Source: UBA964 sp031382085 (GTDB taxonomy: Bacteria > Pseudomonadota > Gammaproteobacteria > Steroidobacterales > Steroidobacteraceae). From it: a stretch of 64,000 nt of DNA. How positions within the stretch are numbered: the stretch's first letter is position 1; every line of letters starts with the position of its first letter. This document shows positions 1-10,023 of the stretch, piece after piece. A program made the position numbers and the translations under genes. A model generated the notes under the pieces. The model was not told the DNA's origin. It ran no database searches and saw only the letters and a list, made by a program, of their open reading frames with translations. The stretch covers positions 32,073 to 96,072 of the forward strand of contig JANMYM010000018.1 in the NCBI GenBank assembly GCA_031382085.1, given 5' to 3'.

Positions 1-443
1 ATGAACAATTGCGCCGCGGCCGCCATCGGTGTGATCGCCAGCGGCTCGCGAATCCAGGCAACCCGATCGCGCTGCAACGCGCTCGCGATCGGCCGATTGA
101 GAATCCGGTAGTGATATTCGCGCCACAGAGCGCTGAAACGCGCATGAAAATGCTCCGGTACTTCGCGCGCCCACTGCACCCGGACATCGGCCGGCAGCTC
201 GCTATTCGCGCCTAACACCCAGGATCGCTGCGTGCGCCGTGTTGGTGTGTCGAAATGCACCACCTGCCCGAGCGCGTGGACGCCGCTGTCGGTACGCCCG
301 GCGCAAATTAGTTCCAACGGATGATCGGCAACTTTGCCGAGCGCATGGCAGACAACTGCGGCAACCGACGGCGTTGCGGACTGGACCTGCCAGCCGCGGT
401 AGGCGCTGCCGTCGTACTCGAGCCCGACGGCAACTCGTGGCAT
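1..443 (-). CDS. truA: tRNA pseudouridine synthase A, 3' part missing (window edge)
   Basis: The minus strand encodes an open reading frame starting MPRVAVGLEYDGSAYRGWQ and running off the left edge, so only about the first 147 residues are visible. TruA converts U38-U40 of the tRNA anticodon arm to pseudouridine. The catalytic-aspartate motif CAGRTDSGVHA is present, with Asp52 as the expected nucleophile. The ATG lies at 441-443, 42 nt after the fimV stop, and fimV-truA is a common gammaproteobacterial order. The start matches the usual N-terminus of the family. Identification is firm; the C-terminal part cannot be judged here. Confidence 0.93.
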   Translation of the reverse strand, partial: MPRVAVGLEYDGSAYRGWQVQSATPSVAAVVCHALGKVADHPLELICAGRTDSGVHALGQVVHFDTPTRRTQRSWVLGANSELPADVRVQWAREVPEHFHARFSALWREYHYRILNRPIASALQRDRVAWIREPLAITPMAAAAQLF

Positions 444-485
444 TGTCCGCTTACAACTGGGCCGGCGACCGGGCGAGCAGCGAGG

Positions 486-3296
486 TCAGCCGGGGATCGA
501 ATCGAGCAGGCGTTGAGCTTCCTGCTTCTGCGACATCGAACCTTCCTGCAGCACTTCCTGCAGAATGTTGCGCGCGCCTTCGGGATCACCCATATCAACG
601 TAGGCGCGAGCCAGATCGAGCTTGGTGCCGACCTCGCTCATGGTCACAGGTTCCAGTGGCGGCAAGGTCAGATCATCCGCCACCATGGTGTCGCCAATCG
701 CGGGGCCTTTGGTGATCGCGGTCTGGCTGTCGAGGTCGAAGCCGTGATCGACAGACGGACCGCGGGAGCCATTGCTCGACACGGCCGGCGTTTCAACCGT
801 CTTTTCACCCACTTCAAAATCCAGGTTCATCGCCGACGCGCCATCCAGTGCCGCCAGCGTGGCGGTCGCACCGGCTTCCTGGCGCTCCGCCGCGTCCGCC
901 ATCATCCGGCGGGACTCCAAATCCAGGCCCGCCACCAGGGTCGGAGCCCCAGCGGCCACTTCGCCGCCGTCATCCGGCAGGTCCAGGCCTTCAATTTCGC
1001 CGATATCCAGGCCCAGGTCATCGATCGCGACCTCGGCCGTGGTCGAAGACTCATCCTCCACCACGGGCGTGAAGCGTTTGGCGGCGTCGATCTTCTCGCG
1101 AATGGTCGGGCTGCCGGTTCGCAGCGCCGGTTGCTCGACCGTCGGCGCATCGCCGTCGTCCATCAGCGAGCGGTTAACGGTGTCCGACTCAGGCTGCTCG
1201 AATTCCGGCGCCATCTGCCGGGTCGTGTTGCCCGGGCTATCGCGCGCCGTTTGAATATCGAAATTGACTGTCGCTTGCTGGGTCAATTCGCTCTCGCCCA
1301 GCGTCTGCTCAGCCGCTTGGGGCGTAGCGCCCAGGTCGAGATCGACGACTTCGTCATCGGGCTCGCCAGCGACATCGAAATCGATGCGGTTGCCGTCGCC
1401 GCCCGCAAGATCGAGATCCACACCTGCGGCTGCGATTCCCGGTGAATCTGCGCTCTGGCTGAACATGGGCTCTTCCGGCGCGATCTGCCGGCCCATGATG
1501 ACAATTTTTTCCCAATCGCCGGTACCGCGGGCTTCACCCGACTCATCAATCTGCTGGGCCAGTCGCACGAACTCGTTGCGATTACCCCAGACAAAAAACA
1601 CCTCGACCAACTTGAGTTTGAGGTCAAGTCGTTGCGGTTCACGCACGGTTGCGCCGCGCACCAGGTCAGCCGCCTGGTCATACAGCCCGTAGGCCATGTG
1701 GAAATCCGCTTCGGCCAGCGGGTCGGAGGTGTCGAGATTGGCGCCCGTGTCACCACTTAGCGTCGCGCCGGGGTCCATATCCAGCGAGTCTGAGCCCGGC
1801 AGCGCGGCTGTCTGGCTGGCGCCATAGTCCGAGTCGCGCCCGGACGCCGACGGCTCGCGACCGGCGGACTCCTCGACCACCATGCGGCTCTCGGCGGGGG
1901 CGGGGGTCCTGCGACTCACAGGCTCCGCCGATCGTAGAGGCGCCATTTCCTGCAACATCTCAGGTTCTGCGAACTGATCGTCGAGGTCGCTGGCGGAACG
2001 CTGCTCGGCAAATTTACGATACCCGAACAAGCCTGCTAACAGAGCCAACAAACCGACAAGCACGTACCAGTACTCGCTCACTAGCTCGGTAACGGAGTCG
2101 AGTATCGTAGGACCGGACGATCCTGCAGTCGAAGCGTCGCGGACGCGAGCGCGCACCGGAGCTTCCACAACTGGAGCTTCCGCAACCGGAGTTTCCGCAA
2201 CCGGAATTGGTGCCTCAGCAGTCGGCGCAGCCTCGGCGGGAGCTGGTACGGGAACCACAGGCGCGGGAGCCGGCGTTGTCACCCGAGCGCCGGCCGCGGC
2301 TTGCGCGAGGGCAAGCTGCTTCTGCAGTGCCGCCAGTTCACCGTTTCGAAGCTCCAGCAGGCGTTTGGACTGTGCCAAATCGCCTTCCAATTGCGTTAAC
2401 TGGTCGCGCAGACTCTTGACTTCCGCTGCGGTCGCACCACCACCAGTACCGCCACCGGCACCTGCCTCGCTCGGCGCGACCAGGCGCAAACGGCCTGCGA
2501 CGCTGCCCGAGGTACTCGCCGACTGACCGCGCCAGCTTGCGAACTGGCGGCGCACTTCCGCAGCCGCTTCACCGCCCGGGATGGCTTGTACTTTTGCACT
2601 GTCGGGAATGCGCAGAACGGACCCGGCGCGCAGCACATTCATGCTGCCATCAAATGCTTCCGGGTTGTTTCGATAGATACCGAGCATCAGCTGGTCGGTG
2701 TTCCGGGAACCTGCCAGACGCTGCACAATGCGGCTCAGGCTGTCGCCGCGGCGCACTGCATAGGATTCCTCGGAACTGGGACCGGGTGCTGCGGCCGGCT
2801 CGGGCGCCTGTTCTGCAGGGGTGGGCCTCACGATGCTGCCGGCGCTCGGGCTGGCGGTGACTGGCGCTGCCGCATCGGCAACGCGTGGCGTGTTAGGTGC
2901 GAACACCGGCGGATCCAGCAGCACGGTGTACTCGCGCACCAACCGGCCACGGCCCCAGTTCACCTCGACCAACAGGCTAACAAAAGGCTCGGTCATGGTT
3001 TCGGCGGAGGTGACTTTCAACACGTCCCGGCCGTTGGCGGACTTACCACGCCCCAGCGCGACCGAGCTGAGAAAGTTCGGGTAATCGAGGCCATAACGCG
3101 CAAAAGTCTCGCGAGACGCGAGGTTGGCCTTGAGCCCGGCCAGTTCTTCCGGCGTTGCATTGAGCAAGTCGATCTCGGCATCGAGAGGCTGATTGAGGGC
3201 GGACGACAAGCGAATGTCCCCCAAACCCAGGGCATGAGCCAGCGACGGCGCGACCAAAGCCACGCACACGGCCCAGAAAATACGTTTAGCGACCAT
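486..3296 (-). CDS. fimV: FimV-like inner-membrane/peptidoglycan-binding protein
   Basis: Encodes 936 residues. The order is a signal peptide (MVAKRIFWAVCVALVAPSLA), the FimV N-terminal region (ALGLGDIRLSSALNQPLDAE), a LysM segment near residues 180-230 (YAVRRGDSLSRIVQRLAGS), a coiled coil rich in Leu, Gln and Glu, a Pro/Ala/Glu stretch, one membrane helix (YWYVLVGLLALLAGLFGY), a long acidic cytoplasmic region, and a C-terminal TPR-like cap (KLDLARAYVDMGDPEGARNI). In Pseudomonas FimV scaffolds type IV pilus assembly and polar signalling through its C-terminal domain. I chose the ATG at 3294-3296 because GGGGAG precedes it and the signal peptide begins there; an in-frame ATG 87 nt upstream gives an implausible extension. 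It sits between asd and truA, as in other gammaproteobacteria. Confidence 0.9.
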   Translation of the reverse strand: MVAKRIFWAVCVALVAPSLAHALGLGDIRLSSALNQPLDAEIDLLNATPEELAGLKANLASRETFARYGLDYPNFLSSVALGRGKSANGRDVLKVTSAETMTEPFVSLLVEVNWGRGRLVREYTVLLDPPVFAPNTPRVADAAAPVTASPSAGSIVRPTPAEQAPEPAAAPGPSSEESYAVRRGDSLSRIVQRLAGSRNTDQLMLGIYRNNPEAFDGSMNVLRAGSVLRIPDSAKVQAIPGGEAAAEVRRQFASWRGQSASTSGSVAGRLRLVAPSEAGAGGGTGGGATAAEVKSLRDQLTQLEGDLAQSKRLLELRNGELAALQKQLALAQAAAGARVTTPAPAPVVPVPAPAEAAPTAEAPIPVAETPVAEAPVVEAPVRARVRDASTAGSSGPTILDSVTELVSEYWYVLVGLLALLAGLFGYRKFAEQRSASDLDDQFAEPEMLQEMAPLRSAEPVSRRTPAPAESRMVVEESAGREPSASGRDSDYGASQTAALPGSDSLDMDPGATLSGDTGANLDTSDPLAEADFHMAYGLYDQAADLVRGATVREPQRLDLKLKLVEVFFVWGNRNEFVRLAQQIDESGEARGTGDWEKIVIMGRQIAPEEPMFSQSADSPGIAAAGVDLDLAGGDGNRIDFDVAGEPDDEVVDLDLGATPQAAEQTLGESELTQQATVNFDIQTARDSPGNTTRQMAPEFEQPESDTVNRSLMDDGDAPTVEQPALRTGSPTIREKIDAAKRFTPVVEDESSTTAEVAIDDLGLDIGEIEGLDLPDDGGEVAAGAPTLVAGLDLESRRMMADAAERQEAGATATLAALDGASAMNLDFEVGEKTVETPAVSSNGSRGPSVDHGFDLDSQTAITKGPAIGDTMVADDLTLPPLEPVTMSEVGTKLDLARAYVDMGDPEGARNILQEVLQEGSMSQKQEAQRLLDSIPG

Positions 3297-3389
3297 CTCG
3301 ACTCCCCGCGCAAGCATGCGGTTCTCGAAGCAAAACAGAGACTTGAGCGCCACACACGCGCTGTAGTCTACGTCGGGCTGCAATATAAC

Positions 3390-4430
<1,041 letters not shown>

Positions 4431-4457
4431 CTGTCTAGTCCTGATTTTTGCTGATTG

Positions 4458-4472
4458 CTAACAAAAAAACTA
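4458..4472 (-). repeat. 15-mer shared by two gene ends, copy 1
   Basis: CTAACAAAAAAACTA on the plus strand. On the minus strand this reads TAGTTTTTTTGTTAG, and its first three bases are the aroC stop codon. An identical 15-mer overlaps the nrdR stop at 31626-31640. No hairpin precedes the T-run, so it is not an obvious intrinsic terminator. Confidence 0.6.
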
Positions 4473-5561
4473 CCGGGTGATGACCGGTGTGCTCGAGCGC
4501 ACGTCGGCATTCTGCGCGCGATGCCGCAGCCAGTGATCCACCAGCGTCAGCGCCAGCATGGCCTCGGCGATCGGCGTTGCACGCAGGCCCACGCAGGGGT
4601 CGTGGCGGCCCGTGGTTACGACCTGCGCCGGGCGGCCCTCAACATCGATGGTGTCGCCGGGAATCGCAATGCTCGAGGTCGGCTTCAGCGTGATTTCGAC
4701 CAGGATCTCCTGGCCCGTGGAAATCCCGCCTAACACGCCGCCGGCGTTATTGCTTTTGAAACCCTGCGGCGTCATGAGGTCGCGGTGCTCGCTGCCGCGC
4801 TGGCTGGCGGCGCGCACGCCCGCGCCGATCTCGACAGCCTTCACGGCATTGATGCCCATCAACGCGTGGGCGATGTCGGCATCCAGGCGGTCGAATACCG
4901 GTTCGCCCAGACCCGGCGGCACGCCGCTGGCCTTGACGACCAGCTTGGCGCCTAACGAATCGCCGTCCTCGCGCAACTGCCACAACAACGTCTCGAGCTC
5001 TGCGATACGCGACGGATCGGGACAGAAAAACGGATTCTCGTAAGCGAACTCGGGTTGCACGGGTTCGATGCGCAGCGCGCCGATCTGCGACAGGTAGCCG
5101 GATATCCGGATGCCGGCGCGGGTCGCGAGGTACTTGCGTGCGACCGCACCGGCGGCCACGCGCATGACGGTCTCACGGGCCGAGGAGCGTCCGCCGCCGC
5201 GGTAGTCGCGAAACCCGTATTTCTGCTGGTAGCTGTAGTCAGCGTGACCGGGCCGGAACAGGTCCTTGATTTTGTCGTAGTCACGCGAACGCGCATCGGT
5301 ATTCTCGATCAGGATGCCGATCGGCGCACCGGTGGTGCGGCCTTCGAAAACGCCAGACAGGATGCGCACTTCGTCGCCTTCACGGCGCTGGCTGACAAAC
5401 TTGGAGGTACCGGTACGGCGGCGGTCGACATCGGGCTGGATGTCGGCGGCGGACAGCACAAGGCCTGGCGGGCAGCCATCGACGATGCAACCCAGCGCCG
5501 GCCCATGACTCTCGCCAAAGGTCGTGACCGTAAACAACTTGCCTAACGAATTGCCCGACAT
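4470..5561 (-). CDS. aroC: Chorismate synthase
   Basis: 363 residues, the usual length. It converts 5-enolpyruvylshikimate 3-phosphate to chorismate using reduced FMN, the last shared step of aromatic amino-acid synthesis. Family signatures are FTVTTFGESHGPALGCIVDG at the N-terminus, the region YRGGGRSSARETVMRVAAGA, and SNNAGGVLGGISTG. The ATG at 5559-5561 starts MSGNSLGKLF, matching other family members. It lies inside the 3' end of prmB, giving a 19-nt overlap that suggests cotranscription prmB-aroC-asd. Confidence 0.96.
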   Translation of the reverse strand: MSGNSLGKLFTVTTFGESHGPALGCIVDGCPPGLVLSAADIQPDVDRRRTGTSKFVSQRREGDEVRILSGVFEGRTTGAPIGILIENTDARSRDYDKIKDLFRPGHADYSYQQKYGFRDYRGGGRSSARETVMRVAAGAVARKYLATRAGIRISGYLSQIGALRIEPVQPEFAYENPFFCPDPSRIAELETLLWQLREDGDSLGAKLVVKASGVPPGLGEPVFDRLDADIAHALMGINAVKAVEIGAGVRAASQRGSEHRDLMTPQGFKSNNAGGVLGGISTGQEILVEITLKPTSSIAIPGDTIDVEGRPAQVVTTGRHDPCVGLRATPIAEAMLALTLVDHWLRHRAQNADVRSSTPVITR

Positions 5562-6430
5562 TGCTCCGCCGTCAGTAAAAACACGCCGCCACCGCCGCGC
5601 TCGAATTCCAGCCAGGTAAACGGCAGCTGCGGCCACGCACGCCTGACCGCGCGTTCGCTGTTGCCAACCTCGACTACCAAGACGCCACCGGGCCGCAAAT
5701 GCCGGCCGGCCCCCGCCAGGATTCGCCTAACAACATCCAGGCCATCACGGCCCGACGCCAGCGCCAGGCGCGGCTCGTGCGCGTATTCCGCAGGCAAACG
5801 CGCCATTTCGCGCGCGCCGACATAGGGCGGGTTGGCGAGGATCATATCGTAGCGGCGGCCTGTCAGCGCGCGGTAGACGTCAGATTTGACCAGTCGCACG
5901 CGTTTTGCCAGACCGTGCAAGCGGCGGTTGTGGCGCGCCAGCGACAGGGCTTGCGCCGAAATATCGACCGCATCGACGCGGCTGCCCGGAAAATAGTGGG
6001 CCACCGCCAGGGCGATGCAGCCGCAGCCGGTCCCGATGTCGAGCACCCGCCGGACCTGGTTCATGTCGACGAAAGGCTCGAACCCCTGGCTGATCAATTC
6101 CGCAAACGGCGAACGCGGAATGAGTACGCGCTCATCCACCTGCATACGAAGTCCGGCGAAGAAGCTCTCGCCTGTTAGGTAGACCGCCGGTATGCGTTCC
6201 CGGACGCGCCGCTTTACCAGCGACTGCAGGTAGCGACGTGCAGCGATTGTGGGTCGTCGGCGGTAGACCGCCCTGCCGCCGTCCCAAGGCAGATCGAGGG
6301 CGTGAAACACCAGCGCCGCGGCCTCGTCATCGGCATTGTCGGTGCCGTGCCCGAAATGCAGCCTGGCACGACGCAGTTGCCGCGCCGTCGCGACGATCAG
6401 ACTGCGGGCGGTGTGGGATAATTTCGGCAT
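5543..6430 (-). CDS. prmB: Ribosomal protein L3 N5-glutamine methyltransferase
   Basis: 295 residues. A SAM-dependent methyltransferase of the HemK/PrmB type that methylates a glutamine of ribosomal protein uL3. The N-terminal helical region contains HFGHGTDNADDEAA, which distinguishes PrmB from PrmC. The SAM motif is LDIGTGCGCIALAVA, and the catalytic NPPY motif is in ILANPPYVGAREM. The chosen ATG (6428-6430) gives MPKLSHTARS and lies within the palindrome GCATGC, where it overlaps the ATG of the divergent SCO gene by 2 nt. Upstream in-frame starts would run deep into that gene. Confidence 0.92.
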   Translation of the reverse strand: MPKLSHTARSLIVATARQLRRARLHFGHGTDNADDEAAALVFHALDLPWDGGRAVYRRRPTIAARRYLQSLVKRRVRERIPAVYLTGESFFAGLRMQVDERVLIPRSPFAELISQGFEPFVDMNQVRRVLDIGTGCGCIALAVAHYFPGSRVDAVDISAQALSLARHNRRLHGLAKRVRLVKSDVYRALTGRRYDMILANPPYVGAREMARLPAEYAHEPRLALASGRDGLDVVRRILAGAGRHLRPGGVLVVEVGNSERAVRRAWPQLPFTWLEFERGGGGVFLLTAEQCRAIR

Positions 6431-7040
6431 GCAAAGCGCTACCAAGGTCGGGCTGGCGATCGTTATCGCGATTATCGCAGCAACGGCCGGCGTGCAGGTC
6501 GCCCGGCTGACAGCGCCCGGGTCACCGGTGCTGCAAAGTGGCACCTGGTTACCGGTGGCGCGAGCCACCCTACCGTTTTCCCTGACCGATCAGCAGGGCC
6601 ACCCCGCCAGTCAGCAGCTGTTTCAGGGCCAGGCCACTCTGCTGTTCTTTGGCTTCAGCAACTGCCCCGACGTGTGCCCGACGACGCTGGCGCTGCTTGC
6701 CAGCGTGCGCAAGTCGACGGCGCTCAAGCCCCTGCAGGTGGTCATGGTCAGCATCGACCCGGACCGTGACACACCCCAGCAACTGCAGCGCTACCTGAAC
6801 AGTTTCGATCCGGCCTTCATCGGCCTGACCGGTGCGCCTGCAGACATCGATTTGCTAACAAAGGCGTTTTCGGCGGCCGCACTGCGCCAACCGCTGCCGG
6901 GCGGCGACTACAGCATGGATCATTCCGCGACTGTCTACCTGCTTGACCGGCAGGGTCAACTGGTTGCGGTATTCACGCCGCCGCTGTCGCTGGAAAAAAT
7001 GCGCCAGGACCTGGACGCGCTGCAGGATCGCCTGAGCTAA
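6429..7040 (+). CDS. SCO1/SenC/PrrC family copper-thioredoxin-like protein
   Basis: 203 residues. A hydrophobic N-terminal anchor (VGLAIVIAIIAATAGVQVA) is followed by a thioredoxin fold with the copper-binding CxxxC in FGFSNCPDVCPTTLAL and the third ligand histidine in YSMDHSATVYLLD. SCO proteins deliver copper to, or reduce, the CuA site of cytochrome c oxidase; no oxidase genes are near. The ATG overlaps the prmB ATG. The stop codon TAA falls inside GCTAACAAAC, one of the recurring GTTAG/CTAAC motifs. psd follows after 7 nt. Confidence 0.88.
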   Translation: MQSATKVGLAIVIAIIAATAGVQVARLTAPGSPVLQSGTWLPVARATLPFSLTDQQGHPASQQLFQGQATLLFFGFSNCPDVCPTTLALLASVRKSTALKPLQVVMVSIDPDRDTPQQLQRYLNSFDPAFIGLTGAPADIDLLTKAFSAAALRQPLPGGDYSMDHSATVYLLDRQGQLVAVFTPPLSLEKMRQDLDALQDRLS

Positions 7041-7047
7041 CAAACAG

Positions 7048-7896
7048 ATGTTTACCGTGCTGCAATATCTCCTGCCACAGCACAGCCTGTCCCGGCTGGT
7101 TGGCGCGGCCTGCCGTGTGCGCGTGCGCTGGTTCAAGAACCTGGCGATCCGCTGGTTCGTGCGCGGTTACCAGCCGCAGATGGGCGACGCGCTGCAACCG
7201 GATGCGCAGAGTTTCGCCAGCTTCAACGAGTTTTTTACGCGTGCCCTGCGCCCGGACGCGCGCCCACTGGCCGACAGCAGCCGCAAGATACTGTGCCCCG
7301 TGGATGGCACCGTCAGCGAACTCGGAACCATCGAGCAGGATCGCCTGCTGCAGGCCAAGGGACATCACTACACGGTTGGCGATTTGTTAGCAGGCAACAC
7401 GCAGTGGGCAGCGCGGTTCACCGGCGGCGAATTCGCGACGATTTACCTTGCGCCCTACAACTACCACCGGATCCACATGCCCGCGGACGGCGAACTGCTG
7501 GAGACCTGGTATGTGCCGGGCCGCCTTTTCAGTGTCAATCGCGGCACCGCGGACAGTGTGCCGCGGCTGTTTGCCCGCAATGAGCGGGTTGTCTGCCTGT
7601 TCGAGCAACAGCAGACGCCTTTTGCAGTAATTTTGGTCGGCGCGCTGAATGTCGGCAGCATGGACACGGTGTGGCACGGCAACGTTGCGCCGCGCCGGTC
7701 GCGCCGGGTGCGACGGCTTGCAGATACCGGCCTGTTGGCACCGCTGACCGCCAAGGCAGGCAATGAATTGGGTCGATTCAACATGGGCTCGACCGTGATC
7801 CTGCTACTGCCGCGCGGCACCTGCCGCTGGCGCACCGATCTTGCGCCCGGCAGCACGGTTCGCATGGGCGAAGCGTTAGCCGACCGGCTGAGCTGA
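7048..7896 (+). CDS. psd: Phosphatidylserine decarboxylase proenzyme
   Basis: 282 residues. It makes phosphatidylethanolamine from phosphatidylserine at the inner membrane. The self-cleavage site that creates the pyruvoyl group is in GRFNMGSTVILLLP, with cleavage expected between Gly and Ser. Other family blocks are CPVDGTVSELG and YLAPYNYHRIHMP (catalytic-region histidines). Length and N-terminus (MFTVLQYLLPQHSLSRLVG) match bacterial type I Psd. It lies between the SCO gene and epmA on the same strand. Confidence 0.96.
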   Translation: MFTVLQYLLPQHSLSRLVGAACRVRVRWFKNLAIRWFVRGYQPQMGDALQPDAQSFASFNEFFTRALRPDARPLADSSRKILCPVDGTVSELGTIEQDRLLQAKGHHYTVGDLLAGNTQWAARFTGGEFATIYLAPYNYHRIHMPADGELLETWYVPGRLFSVNRGTADSVPRLFARNERVVCLFEQQQTPFAVILVGALNVGSMDTVWHGNVAPRRSRRVRRLADTGLLAPLTAKAGNELGRFNMGSTVILLLPRGTCRWRTDLAPGSTVRMGEALADRLS

Positions 7897-7916
7897 CGCA
7901 TGCGAGCTGCCCGCGA

Positions 7917-8894
7917 GTGCTGTCTGTGAGCATCGATTGGCAGCCGAATGCCAGTCTCGCTGCATTGCGCCGGAGGGCTTTGCTGCTGGCCCGGACACGC
8001 GAATTCATGGCGGCACGCGACATCCTGGAAGTCGAGACACCCGCGCTGGTGCGGCGCGCGGTCACCGACAGCCAGTTATTTTCGGCCGAAGTCGAACTGC
8101 CCGGTGTCAGCACGCGCTTGTTTCTGCACACCTCGCCCGAGTATGCGATGAAGCGGCTGCTGGCCGCTGGCAGCGGCGACATTTACCAGTTGTGCAAGGT
8201 ATTCCGCGGCGCCGAGCGCGGTGCGCAGCACAATGCCGAGTTCACGATGCTGGAGTGGTACCGGGTCGGCATGTCGATGCAGGGCCTGATGGGCGAAGTG
8301 GATGCGCTGCTGCAACAGCTGCTCGCGCCGCGCAAGCTGACCCCGGCCGCGCGCTTGCGCTATGACGTGGCGCTGCGCCGGTTTGCGCACGTCGATGTCG
8401 GCAACGATACACAGGACTTGTTAGTCGAGCGTTGCATCTCTGCGGGCCTGGCAGCCGAGAGCGCGCGCCGCGCCAGCCGCGACGAGCTGCTGGATTTCCT
8501 GATGGCGGTGGTTGTAGGTCCGCAGCTCGGCACCGAGGGACCCGAGTTCCTGACGCACTATCCGGCCAGCCAGGCCGCACTCGCGCGGCTGGACGCCGAG
8601 GATCCGCGCTACGCGCTGCGCTTTGAGCTTTATTGGCAAGGAGTAGAACTTGCGAATGGTTTTGAAGAGCTGGTGGAACCCGCCGAACAGGCACGGCGTT
8701 TCGAAGTGGACCGCGCGGCGCGCGCGCGACTGGGACTTCGCGTGCATTCGCCCGATGAGCGTTTCCTGGCGGCACTGGCGCATGGATTGCCACCTTGCTC
8801 CGGCGTGGCGCTGGGCTTTGACCGTCTCATCATGTTAGCTTTGGGCGCCAAAGAGCTCGCCACTGTTATCAGCTTTACGTTGGATAGGGCCTGA
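7917..8894 (+). CDS. epmA: EF-P--(R)-beta-lysine ligase
   Basis: 325 residues, resembling a class II lysyl-tRNA synthetase catalytic core without an anticodon-binding domain, as expected for EpmA (PoxA/GenX/YjeA). Class II motif 2 is in KVFRGAERGAQHNAEFTMLE and motif 3 in SGVALGFDRLIMLAL. It attaches (R)-beta-lysine to EF-P Lys34. The start is GTG at 7917, or a second GTG at 7926; both give a normal N-terminus. efp and epmB lie within the next 2.2 kb. The lysine 2,3-aminomutase product that feeds it is made by EpmB. Confidence 0.94.
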   Translation: MLSVSIDWQPNASLAALRRRALLLARTREFMAARDILEVETPALVRRAVTDSQLFSAEVELPGVSTRLFLHTSPEYAMKRLLAAGSGDIYQLCKVFRGAERGAQHNAEFTMLEWYRVGMSMQGLMGEVDALLQQLLAPRKLTPAARLRYDVALRRFAHVDVGNDTQDLLVERCISAGLAAESARRASRDELLDFLMAVVVGPQLGTEGPEFLTHYPASQAALARLDAEDPRYALRFELYWQGVELANGFEELVEPAEQARRFEVDRAARARLGLRVHSPDERFLAALAHGLPPCSGVALGFDRLIMLALGAKELATVISFTLDRA

Positions 8895-8896
8895 GC

Positions 8897-9400
8897 ATGC
8901 AATCGATTGCAGCCACCATTGACTACCCGTTCGCCACGGACCCAGCAACAGCGTATCGCTTGTTAGCACGGGACCTGGCGGCGTTGCTGCAGGGCGAGCC
9001 CGACCCGATCGCCAATGCCGCCAATTGCAGTGCGCTGCTGTACCGGTCGCTGCCGCAGCTGAACTGGCTGGGTTTCTATTTCCTGCGCGGCGACACGCTG
9101 GTGCTGGGTCCGTTCCAGGGAAAACCCGCCTGCGTGCGTATTGCCATGGGCCAGGGCGTGTGCGGCGCCGCGGCGGACACGCGCACCACCCAGCGTATCG
9201 ACAACGTGCACGAGTTCCCCGGGCATATTACCTGTGACAGCGCCTCCAACTCGGAACTGGTTGTGCCGCTGATCGCCGCCGACGGGAGATTGATAGGCGT
9301 GCTGGATGTTGACAGTCCACTGCACGGCCGCTTCAAGGCCGAGGATCAGCGTGGGATTGAAGCACTGGCCGCCATCTGGCTGGCCACCAGCGACTGCTAG
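8897..9400 (+). CDS. msrC: Free methionine-(R)-sulfoxide reductase (GAF domain)
   Basis: 167 residues forming a single GAF domain. Cysteines 79, 89 and 113 have the spacing (10 and 24) of the three redox cysteines of fRMsr enzymes; the last is in HITCDSASNSELVVPLI. It reduces free, not protein-bound, methionine-R-sulfoxide. ATG 8897 follows the epmA stop by 2 nt, so the two are almost certainly cotranscribed. Its TAG stop shares the tetranucleotide CTAG with the stop of convergent efp, so the two genes overlap by 4 nt. Confidence 0.9.
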   Translation: MQSIAATIDYPFATDPATAYRLLARDLAALLQGEPDPIANAANCSALLYRSLPQLNWLGFYFLRGDTLVLGPFQGKPACVRIAMGQGVCGAAADTRTTQRIDNVHEFPGHITCDSASNSELVVPLIAADGRLIGVLDVDSPLHGRFKAEDQRGIEALAAIWLATSDC

Positions 9401-9966
9401 CCCTTGGCGCGTGAAATGTATTCGCCGGTGCGGGTATCGATGCGAATCACTTCGCCCTGATTGATGAACAGCGGCACGCGCACCACCGCGCCGGTCTCGA
9501 CTTTGGCCGGCTTGGTGCCGCCGGTTGCCGTGTCGCCACGCAGACCCGGATCGGTTTCAACAATTGTTAGCTCGATGTGCGACGGCGGAACCACCTGCAA
9601 GGGCTCGCCATTCCACAGCGTAACGACGCAACTGATGCCGTCCTTGAGCCATTGCGCGGAATCGCCGACCGCCGTGGCGCCCGCGGTGTGCTGCTCGAAC
9701 GACTCCGGCACCATGAAGTAATAAAAATCGCCGTCCTTGTAGAGGTACTGCATGTCCATGTCGACGACATCGGCGGCCTCGACCGAATCGCCGGACTTCC
9801 AGGTTTTCTCGACCGTGCGGCCGGTGCGCAGATTGCGCACGCGGACCCGGTTGAAAGCCTGGCCCTTGCCCGGTTTGACCATCTCGTTTTCGACGATGGA
9901 ATACGGGTCGCCGTCGATCAGGATCTTGAGACCGCTCTTGAATTCGTTGGTGTTATAGCTCGACAT
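9397..9966 (-). CDS. efp: Elongation factor P
   Basis: 189 residues, the normal length. EF-P rescues ribosomes stalled on polyproline. The three OB-like domains are recognisable, and Lys34 in VKPGKGQAF is the beta-lysylation site used by EpmA/EpmB. The ATG at 9964-9966 gives MSSYNTNEFKSGLK, the canonical N-terminus; an open frame extending 85 codons upstream covers the divergent epmB region and is rejected. Only 57 nt separate the starts of efp and epmB, so their promoters must overlap or abut. Confidence 0.97.
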   Translation of the reverse strand: MSSYNTNEFKSGLKILIDGDPYSIVENEMVKPGKGQAFNRVRVRNLRTGRTVEKTWKSGDSVEAADVVDMDMQYLYKDGDFYYFMVPESFEQHTAGATAVGDSAQWLKDGISCVVTLWNGEPLQVVPPSHIELTIVETDPGLRGDTATGGTKPAKVETGAVVRVPLFINQGEVIRIDTRTGEYISRAKG

Positions 9967-10023
9967 GACGTTTCCTAAATCAGCACAATACGCGACCCCG
10001 ATCCCGGGCCACAAAGGCCGCGC

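Noticed and set aside
321..1445. Long plus-strand open frame of 374 codons antisense to fimV
   Set aside because: It is a shadow of the GC-rich acidic region of fimV; composition is Arg/His-rich with no motif or Shine-Dalgarno site, and fimV is clearly real.
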